In this document: positions 32,379 to 38,545 of the stretch, piece by piece
How positions within the stretch are numbered: the first letter of the stretch is position 1
Layout of the letters: the number at the start of each line of letters is the position of its first letter
DNA from: JBFLYZ01 sp040756415
GTDB taxonomy: Bacteria > Bacteroidota > Bacteroidia > JADZBD01
Direction of reading: 5' to 3'
Assembly (NCBI GenBank): GCA_040756415.1
Contig: JBFLYZ010000015.1
Coordinates: 1-64,000, forward strand
Length of the DNA stretch: 64,000 nucleotides
Notes under the pieces: generated by a model
Told to the model about the DNA's origin: nothing
Databases searched by the model: none
Seen by the model: only the letters and a program-made list of their open reading frames with translations
Translations under genes and position numbers: made by a program

Positions 32379-32408
32379 TTGCTTTTGGCGTATTAAGAAT
32401 TACCTTTG
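32379..32408 (+). promoter_or_regulatory. Bacteroidota promoter, TTG-N19-TACCTTTG
   Basis: TTG at 32379-32381 and TACCTTTG at 32401-32408 are separated by 19 bases, a full match to the Bacteroidota -33/-7 consensus. The lipoprotein ATG follows 37 bases later. Confidence 0.7.
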
Positions 32409-32444
32409 CGCCCGATTTCAAAAAGGCCCCGGCCTATACAGAAC

Positions 32445-32846
32445 ATGAAAAAACTCGCTTTTTTACTCGGTATTGCTTCAGTTGTCCTGTTCAGCGCATG
32501 CGAAAAGGAAGAGATACAGCCTTGTATCCCCGCACAGGCGGCCGCGCAGGATATCACCGTGGAATACCGTGTCAATAATACCTCATCCGATGTGCAGGTC
32601 GAGCTGCTGGTCCCTAACCAGGGCGGTACCGGGCTCGAGAGCAAGACCCTGCAGGTGAACCGCACCGATTATTCTTTTCAGTTCGCATGGAAGAGCAACA
32701 GCCTGCTGTCCGTCAAGGCATGGAACAGCAATCCTTCATGGAAGGATATCACTGTTGAGATCTACGTGAACGGTGATCTTTTTCAATCCGGCACGCTCGA
32801 CCACACTACCGCGGTGGCCAGCGCTTCCGGCACCTTTGTGGAGTAA
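32445..32846 (+). CDS. Hypothetical lipoprotein
   Basis: About 133 residues from MKKLAFLLGIASVVLFSAC, a clear lipoprotein signal with the lipobox FSAC. The mature part is predicted beta-rich (DITVEYRVNNTSSDVQVELL, DYSFQFAWKSNSLLSVKAW) and looks like a small Ig-like or calycin-like domain. There is no known family. It has its own consensus promoter and is followed by a strong terminator, so it is monocistronic. Confidence 0.75.
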   Translation: MKKLAFLLGIASVVLFSACEKEEIQPCIPAQAAAQDITVEYRVNNTSSDVQVELLVPNQGGTGLESKTLQVNRTDYSFQFAWKSNSLLSVKAWNSNPSWKDITVEIYVNGDLFQSGTLDHTTAVASASGTFVE

Positions 32847-32914
32847 GTCTGGGCCGTTACAGGGCAATTGAAACGGCACCCAGGCAGGTTGGTTTGATTA
32901 TTTTGATTTGGCTC

Positions 32915-32950
32915 AGAAGCCCCGCGAAAGCGGGGCTTCTGTGTTTTTGA
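32915..32950 (+). terminator. Intrinsic terminator
   Basis: AGAAGCCCCGC-GAAA-GCGGGGCTTCT, an 11-bp stem with a GAAA tetraloop followed by a T-rich stretch. It ends the lipoprotein transcript just before the acyltransferase gene. Confidence 0.85.
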
Positions 32951-32963
32951 TAACTTTGAAGCC

Positions 32964-33851
32964 GTGCAGGCCATTGCCTACTATATAGCGCTTCCCTTCA
33001 TCTACGTACTGGCCCTTATACCTTATCCTCTCTTTCACGGGGTATGCGATATCGTTTACGTGCTGATCTATTACCTCATCGGTTACCGTAAAAAAGTTGT
33101 ACGCACTAACCTGCAGCGTTCTTTCCCGGAGAAAAGCCGGGCGGAGATCAGGCGTATCGAGCGCAGGTTCTACCGGTATTTCTGCGACCTTTTCCTTGAG
33201 ACCTTTAAAACGCTGGTGTTCTCGCGCCCTGCCGCCCTGCGCCATTGCAGCCTGGACGAGTCGGCCGTACGGCTCTTCGATGATTATTACAACAGGAAAC
33301 AAAGCCTCATCCTGGTGCTGGGCCATTTCGGGAACTGGGAATGGGCGGGCAATGCCTTCAGCCTGCAATGCGGGCATCAATTGTATGTGATCTATCACCC
33401 GCTGAAGAACAGGTATTTCAACCGCCTGATCGTGCATATGCGCACCCGTTTCGGCACCCGCCTGGTGCCGATGAGAGATACGTTCAGGGAAATGGTGCGC
33501 TATAGGCAGGAGGTAAGCGCAACGGCCTTCATTGCCGACCAGACGCCAGCGCCCGAAAACGCCTGCTGGACCAGTTTCCTGAACCAGGATACACCGGTGT
33601 TCTGGGGCACGGAGCGGATAGCCCGCAAGCTTAACTACCCGGTGGTATATGTGTGCGTAAGAAGGACGGGCAGGGGCCGGTACAGGATATTCGCTGAGAC
33701 GCTTTTCGAAGAACCCGCGCGTACACCCGAGGGCGAGATCACCCTCACGCATACGCGCAGGCTGGAGCAGGAGATACGCCAGCAGCCCGAAATATGGTTA
33801 TGGAGCCACAGGCGCTGGAAGCATAAACGCCCCCTTGTTAATACGCTGTAA
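32964..33851 (+). CDS. LpxL/HtrB-like lipid A acyltransferase
   Basis: A 295-residue membrane-associated acyltransferase of the lysophospholipid/HtrB family. It has one N-terminal membrane segment (IALPFIYVLALIPYPLFHGV) and the catalytic block ILVLGHFGNWEWAGNAF (H-x4-D/E-type motif), then RDTFREMVRYR and FIADQTPAP. It adds secondary acyl chains to lipid A or a related lipid at the inner membrane. The start gives MQAIAYYIAL; the codon precedes a GTG option. A desaturase gene follows 44 bases later on the same strand. Confidence 0.9.
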   Translation: MQAIAYYIALPFIYVLALIPYPLFHGVCDIVYVLIYYLIGYRKKVVRTNLQRSFPEKSRAEIRRIERRFYRYFCDLFLETFKTLVFSRPAALRHCSLDESAVRLFDDYYNRKQSLILVLGHFGNWEWAGNAFSLQCGHQLYVIYHPLKNRYFNRLIVHMRTRFGTRLVPMRDTFREMVRYRQEVSATAFIADQTPAPENACWTSFLNQDTPVFWGTERIARKLNYPVVYVCVRRTGRGRYRIFAETLFEEPARTPEGEITLTHTRRLEQEIRQQPEIWLWSHRRWKHKRPLVNTL

Positions 33852-33895
33852 ATTTTAATCCTCTCCCTGCCCGAATTTTTGCGTAATTTCGCCCG

Positions 33896-34870
33896 ATGCT
33901 CGATGGGAAAGAACTTATTCTGGCAACCAAGCCTTTCGCGAAGGAGATACGCTGGAAGAGCTGGTACCTGACCCTGACCACCCTGGCCGTGCTGCTGGCC
34001 CTGCTGGCCGGCACCTGGTTCATTCCCAATATCTATGGCCGTATCGCCTGCAGCATTTTCTCGGGCCTGGTGCTTGTCAGGATATTCGTGATCTTCCACG
34101 ACCACCAGCACCATACCATCCTGCACCGCTCGCTTATTGCCGATGCCATTTTTACTTTGATAGGCCTTTATATGCTGGCCCCCACCAGCATCTGGAAACG
34201 GTCGCACGACTATCACCATAACCACAATTCCAAGCTCTTCAGCGCCAGCATAGGCTCCTGGCCCATCGTTACCAAAAAGAAATTCCTGCGCATGAAGCGA
34301 AGCGAGCGCTTCGGCTACCTGGCCATACGCCACCCGCTGACCATCGCTTTCGGATATATCGTGGTGTTCATCTACGGGCTGTGCATACAGTCGTTCATGA
34401 ACAACCCCAAAAAGCACTGGGATTCGGTCATTGCCCTGGTCCTGCATTTTACCGTATTGGCCTGTATCCTCGTTTTTGCAGGCTGGACCTATTGGCTGCT
34501 GACCTGGTGCCTGCCTTTCCTCATCGCCTTTGCCATAGGCTCCTACCTGTTCTACGCCCAGCATAATTTTCCGGGCGTAACCTTCAAGAACAATATCGAA
34601 TGGAGCTACGAGCATGCCGCCATGGAGTCTTCGAGCTACATGGTCATGAACCCGTTCTGGCAATGGGTTACCGCCAACATAGGCTACCATCATATCCATC
34701 ACCTGAACTCACGCATACCTTTTTACCGCCTGCCCGAGGCCATGGCCGCCATACCCGAACTGCAGAAGGCCAAGACCACTACACTGAAGCCCCGCGATAT
34801 CATCGCCTGCTTCAGGCTCAAGGTGTGGGACCCTGAAAAGAACAAGATGATCGGCTTTGCCGAGTTCTGA
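33896..34870 (+). CDS. Fatty acid desaturase family protein
   Basis: A 324-residue membrane di-iron enzyme with the three histidine boxes: HDHQHH (about residue 67), HDYHHNHNSK (about 103) and YHHIHHLNSR (about 263). Four or more membrane segments surround them. It introduces a double bond into acyl chains, or hydroxylates a lipid. It lies between a lipid A-type acyltransferase and an arsC-like gene; with the former it forms a likely lipid-modification pair. Confidence 0.9.
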   Translation: MLDGKELILATKPFAKEIRWKSWYLTLTTLAVLLALLAGTWFIPNIYGRIACSIFSGLVLVRIFVIFHDHQHHTILHRSLIADAIFTLIGLYMLAPTSIWKRSHDYHHNHNSKLFSASIGSWPIVTKKKFLRMKRSERFGYLAIRHPLTIAFGYIVVFIYGLCIQSFMNNPKKHWDSVIALVLHFTVLACILVFAGWTYWLLTWCLPFLIAFAIGSYLFYAQHNFPGVTFKNNIEWSYEHAAMESSSYMVMNPFWQWVTANIGYHHIHHLNSRIPFYRLPEAMAAIPELQKAKTTTLKPRDIIACFRLKVWDPEKNKMIGFAEF

Positions 34871-34913
34871 TTTAACATTCATTTAACATGGTATCGTTTA
34901 CTTTGTCTTTCCT

Positions 34914-35336
34914 ATGAAAAAGGTGCTGTTCGTTTGCATACATAATTCGGCCCGCAGCCAGATGGCCGAGGCCTTTATGAACCGCCTCGGAGCCGGTCGT
35001 TACCTCGCGGAAAGCGCGGGGATAGAAGGCGGCAGGCTCAACCCCACCGTGGTTAAGGCCATGGCTGAGGAGGGCGTGGATATTTCAGGCAACAGGACCA
35101 AGACGGTAGATGAACTGCTGGACCAGGGTAAACGCTATGACCTGGTGATCACCGTATGCGATGAGGCCAGCGCGGAACGCTGCCCGGTCTTTCCGGGAGG
35201 GGGAGCAAAGCTGCACTGGGGATTTCCCGACCCTTCCGCCTTTGAAGGCAGCGAGGAGGAAAAACTGGCCCGCACCCGCCAGGTACGCGATGCCATCAGG
35301 AAGAAAATAGAGGAATTTCTGGGCGCTAACGGATAA
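34914..35336 (+). CDS. Arsenate reductase ArsC-like low-molecular-weight phosphatase
   Basis: A 140-residue protein with the LMW-PTPase P-loop VCIHNSARSQMAEAF (C-x5-R). Conserved Cys residues sit at ITVCDEASAERCP, which in thioredoxin-linked ArsC form the redox relay, and FPDPSAFEGSEEE supplies the catalytic Asp. It reduces arsenate or acts as a phosphatase. No ars regulator or efflux gene is next to it. Its end overlaps the convergent T9SS gene by 11 bases. Confidence 0.88.
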   Translation: MKKVLFVCIHNSARSQMAEAFMNRLGAGRYLAESAGIEGGRLNPTVVKAMAEEGVDISGNRTKTVDELLDQGKRYDLVITVCDEASAERCPVFPGGGAKLHWGFPDPSAFEGSEEEKLARTRQVRDAIRKKIEEFLGANG

Positions 35337-35679
35337 GCTGCACAAAGCCCGTTTCGGTCCGTTCGCGGCTATCGGCAAAGCGCACGGTGGCGATGTAATA
35401 GTATACACCCGTTTTGCACAGCTCGCCAGCAGTGGTAAATCCATCCCAGCGGTCGTTCACGCCAGCGAACTCGTACACCAGGGTACCGTAGCGGTTGTAG
35501 ATCTTGCAGTCGACCATGGTCACGGTATCGCCTACGATCGCAAAAGCGTCATTCACCCCGTCATAATTGGGCGTGAACACGTTGGGAATGCTGAGCGAGT
35601 CGGCCGCGGCCTGGGCCAACGAGGTATGTGCTGCTGAACTCAGCAAAAAGGCAAAAATGCAGGTAAGCGCGGCTTTCAT
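35326..35679 (-). CDS. Minimal T9SS type B sorting-domain protein
   Basis: About 117 residues from MKAALTCIFAFLLSSAAHTS (signal peptide). Nearly all the mature protein is a gliding-motility-type C-terminal domain: SIPNVFTPNYDGVNDAFAIV, KIYNRYGTLVYEFAGVNDRW, GVYYYIATVRF. Normally this domain is the export tag at the end of a large protein; here there is no passenger. It could be a truncated gene, a decoy/regulator of the secretion machinery, or a small surface protein. The upstream 37 codons of the open frame are not signal-like. Confidence 0.82.
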   Translation of the reverse strand: MKAALTCIFAFLLSSAAHTSLAQAAADSLSIPNVFTPNYDGVNDAFAIVGDTVTMVDCKIYNRYGTLVYEFAGVNDRWDGFTTAGELCKTGVYYYIATVRFADSRERTETGFVQLIR

Positions 35680-35818
35680 AACGGCAAGGGCTTTGGGGGT
35701 TCCGTCAACTGCCTGTTGTACGCATATCCCCCGGCCCGGGTTACAAATAAACCAAATGTTCGGGGCCTTTGTTGCGGTGCCTCGGACCATTTATCAACAG
35801 GGCTTTTTTAAATTCGGC

Positions 35819-36541
35819 TTATTTGCCTGTCAGGCGTTTGATCGTGCGGTTGAGGTACTTTTCTTTGGGCAGCAGGGATTGCTGAATACGCCTGGCATAG
35901 CGTATGGAATCGATGATCTCTTTCTGCTTCTCTTCCACCTTTTTTTTCTGGAGCTCGATCTCCTGCAGTGATTCCTTGACCTTATCCTCCGCCTCTTTGC
36001 GGTACACCACTTCTCTCTTGAACTTCTGGTTCCAGGCGAATACGCTGATGGCGAGTATCACCATTCCCGCTGACATCATATTGTTGGCTCCGGGCCAGGA
36101 CTGGAATTTGAATAGCATACCCAGCACCAGGGCCATAATACCCAGGTAATCGAACAGGCTGAGGAAGAAGGCGTCTCTCCTAGAGCGGGTATAGAGCTTC
36201 CATTTTTCGAACTTGCTCTTGAGCGCAAGCGTTCCGTAAAAGAAGCACAGTATGAACACCCCCACCATGATCTCCAACCTTGCACCCAACAGCGGTATTT
36301 TGGTGCTGATATAGCCGAAAACGATCAGCACGAGCGCCACCACGAGGCTGATGTTCTCTATGCGTTTGCGCCTGGGCGAATTGATCAGCAGCAGGGCCGA
36401 ACCTACGCTCACCGCCAGCGATCCCGATAGAAAAGTGATGATGACGAACTTCAGCGATGCCAGTTTCAGCACATCCGATACGGACGCAGCGATCATGGAA
36501 AGCGCGCCAGCAAAGGTGAGGGCTATGGCCAGTATCCGCAT
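35819..36541 (-). CDS. Six-helix membrane protein ending in a SpoIIE-type linker (truncated regulator)
   Basis: A 240-residue protein with about six membrane helices (1-175), including GMLFKFQSWPGANNMMSAGM, a motif shared with GldL-like Bacteroidota membrane proteins. A cytoplasmic coiled coil follows, ending EIIDSIRYARRIQQSLLP. In Bacteroidota that last segment directly precedes a SpoIIE/PP2C phosphatase domain, but this frame stops 15 residues later and the space downstream (to 35679) cannot hold one. It is therefore either a truncated phosphatase regulator or a membrane partner that kept only the signalling helix. Confidence 0.78.
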   Translation of the reverse strand: MRILAIALTFAGALSMIAASVSDVLKLASLKFVIITFLSGSLAVSVGSALLLINSPRRKRIENISLVVALVLIVFGYISTKIPLLGARLEIMVGVFILCFFYGTLALKSKFEKWKLYTRSRRDAFFLSLFDYLGIMALVLGMLFKFQSWPGANNMMSAGMVILAISVFAWNQKFKREVVYRKEAEDKVKESLQEIELQKKKVEEKQKEIIDSIRYARRIQQSLLPKEKYLNRTIKRLTGK

Positions 36542-36596
36542 GAGCGAGCTGAAAAAATTCTGTAACGGTATATTTTCGGGAAAAAAGGTAAAGGGC

Positions 36597-36722
36597 TTAT
36601 CCCATTTTGTTCAGCTTCTTCACGGTCTTGTCCGTACGCTTGGCGCAGGCGTGCAGGGAAGTGAAGGCGAAGGCGGCCAGCAGGCCGAACAGGAGGAAGC
36701 GGGTAGTGAGAATCTTTTTCAT
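36597..36722 (-). CDS. Tiny secreted/lipoprotein-like peptide (41 aa)
   Basis: A 41-codon frame: MKKILTTRFLLFGLLAAFAF then TSLHACAKRTDKTVKKLNKM and G. It has a basic n-region, a hydrophobic core and a Cys after SLHA that could be a lipobox, leaving a 15-residue basic mature peptide. It lies 55 bases upstream of the membrane protein at 35819-36541 on the same strand. The signal-like structure supports it; no family is known. Confidence 0.5.
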   Translation of the reverse strand: MKKILTTRFLLFGLLAAFAFTSLHACAKRTDKTVKKLNKMG

Positions 36723-36781
36723 AAGCGCGTTTTAAGGTAAAAGTAAAAGAATATCCGCTATAGCCAAACGGCCGCGCCCGG

Positions 36782-37156
36782 CTACTTTTGAAAACTTTTA
36801 AGCCAGGCCAGGGCTTTTTCCTCGCTGGTGAACGGGCGTATGGGCGTTGCCGGCCGGAAGAACAGCCTGTACAGCCAGGTGATGAACATAACCGAGCGTT
36901 TTGAGGTAAGCACGGCCGTGGCCCTGCGCGTGTGGGCCTGCGTGGCCGCGTAGCGCTGCGCCTCGCGCGTTATCCTGTAGTTCACGTTGCCATATACCAG
37001 TACAAGCGCTTTTTGGTTTCCCGTAAGCCGGTGAGCGGATTCGTAGTGATTATGCACGTCCTGCAGCCTGATCAAGGCCCCTTCAAAGATGTGAATGCGC
37101 AAAATACCGTCATCCCCCATCACCAGGTGAGCGGTGGTAGTTCTGGATTCTTTCAT
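36782..37156 (-). CDS. STAS-like (DUF7793-type) small protein
   Basis: A 124-residue paralogue of the protein at 29633-30034. It has DGILRIHIFEGALIRLQDVH, KALVLVYGNVNYRITREAQR and the family end PFTSEEKALAWLKSFQK. A segment SVMFITWLYRLFFRP is hydrophobic but short. Proteins of this type resemble SpoIIAA/STAS domains and may bind a kinase or phosphatase. The truncated SpoIIE-linker membrane protein lies downstream on the same strand. Partner unknown. Confidence 0.65.
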   Translation of the reverse strand: MKESRTTTAHLVMGDDGILRIHIFEGALIRLQDVHNHYESAHRLTGNQKALVLVYGNVNYRITREAQRYAATQAHTRRATAVLTSKRSVMFITWLYRLFFRPATPIRPFTSEEKALAWLKSFQK

Positions 37157-37224
37157 TAAGGGCTCCCGGGGATGAGAGGAATTGCAGCAAAATTAATATA
37201 AACCCACTATCCGGGGACGATTTT

Positions 37225-38436
37225 TTATGAACGGTCATTCAGAAGCTGGCGCAGGGCTTGGAGGTACCTGTGCGGCTGGGCATGTACTACCTGTACCCGG
37301 CCGCAGCCGGTGAAAGCGGCATAAGCCTTCAGCTCTTCGGCAAACAGCTCCATAAAACCCGCATCGGGGATGAATGCGGGCTCGAAGAAGAGCTTTTTCA
37401 CGTAAAATACGCCCTTCTGCCTGTCGGCCCTGGGGTCGAGGCGCGCGGCAAAGCGCCCGTCATAGAGTACGGGCAGGCAGAAATAGCCGTATTTGCGCTT
37501 GTGCTCGGGCAGGTAACATTCAATGGTGAAATCAAAGCCGAAAAGCTGCCGGGTGCGTTTGCGCTGGATGAGCAGGTTATCGAAGGGGGAGAGCAGGCGA
37601 ACCCTCGTATCCGCCCGTAAGCGATCCATGCCAGCCAGCTTATCCGCTGTGCTGTAATACACGGTTTCGGGGTCAGTCTTCAGCTTCAGGCTGACGAGCG
37701 TGTTATCGGCCAGCATACGCCTGAGCTCTTTTCCCACCATGCCCTGCACCCCTTTGCGCAGGTAGCTGATCTCTTTTTCGCTCACCAGCCCGTGGGCCCT
37801 GATCTTTTTCCGGATAAGGTATTCGGCAAACTCCGCATCGGAAGGCGGGCGCGTGTCCGTACCGGCAGGCAGCACCCGCTCGGCCAGGTCGTACACTTTC
37901 TGGAAGCCCTGCCGCCTGCTCACCATCAGCACGCCTTCGAGAAAGAGCTGCTCCAGGGCCCGCTTGGCCGGCTTCCACGTGTACCATTCGCCACTCCTGC
38001 CCCCGGGGTTCTCAAAATCCCTGCTCTGCAGGGGCCCTTCGCTGCGAATGCGGTCGAGCACGTAGCGCTTCACTCGTTTATCCTGCCTGAACCAATGCGA
38101 TTTGCCGTTCAGGTAGCTTTGCTTCTTATGGAGCGAGAAACGGAAGTCTTTCATGGGCAGGCAGGCTGCCGCGTGGCTCCAGTACTCGAAAACGGATTTG
38201 TCCTTTTCCATGAGCTCGTCCAGGTGCTTTTCGCGGTAGCCCGATGTCCTGCTCCACAGCACGTGATGATGGGCCCGGGCCGCCACCGAGAGGGTATCGA
38301 TCTGCACATAGCCCAGGTGCTCTATAACGGCTAATGCGCCCTGCTTGCCCTTACGCTTCGGGCCAGCGAGGCCCTGGCTGGCCAGCGCCAGCAGGCGGGC
38401 CTGCTCAAGGGAGATAACAGCCGGTTTTGACTTCAT
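37225..38436 (-). CDS. YcaQ/AlkZ-like winged-helix DNA glycosylase family protein
   Basis: About 403 residues from MKSKPAVISLEQARLLALAS; a frame 73 codons longer is open but hydrophobic and unlike the family. It matches the HTH_42 (YcaQ/AlkZ) family: GYVQIDTLSVAARAHHHVLW with the conserved Q-x-D/Q region, FEYWSHAAACLPMKDFR and LLSPFDNLLIQRKRTRQLFG. Characterised members unhook DNA interstrand crosslinks or excise alkylated bases. It is divergent from the AAA+ gene, with about 110 bases between the starts. Confidence 0.85.
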   Translation of the reverse strand: MKSKPAVISLEQARLLALASQGLAGPKRKGKQGALAVIEHLGYVQIDTLSVAARAHHHVLWSRTSGYREKHLDELMEKDKSVFEYWSHAAACLPMKDFRFSLHKKQSYLNGKSHWFRQDKRVKRYVLDRIRSEGPLQSRDFENPGGRSGEWYTWKPAKRALEQLFLEGVLMVSRRQGFQKVYDLAERVLPAGTDTRPPSDAEFAEYLIRKKIRAHGLVSEKEISYLRKGVQGMVGKELRRMLADNTLVSLKLKTDPETVYYSTADKLAGMDRLRADTRVRLLSPFDNLLIQRKRTRQLFGFDFTIECYLPEHKRKYGYFCLPVLYDGRFAARLDPRADRQKGVFYVKKLFFEPAFIPDAGFMELFAEELKAYAAFTGCGRVQVVHAQPHRYLQALRQLLNDRS

Positions 38437-38545
38437 GACAGCGAAAATAGATTTAATTAACAAGCTGAAAAAACCTGTCGGGCTCTCGTTTTTATTTTTT
38501 ATTTTAGAATCCCTTTTCTGAGAAATAAATAAAAAACACGCGTAT

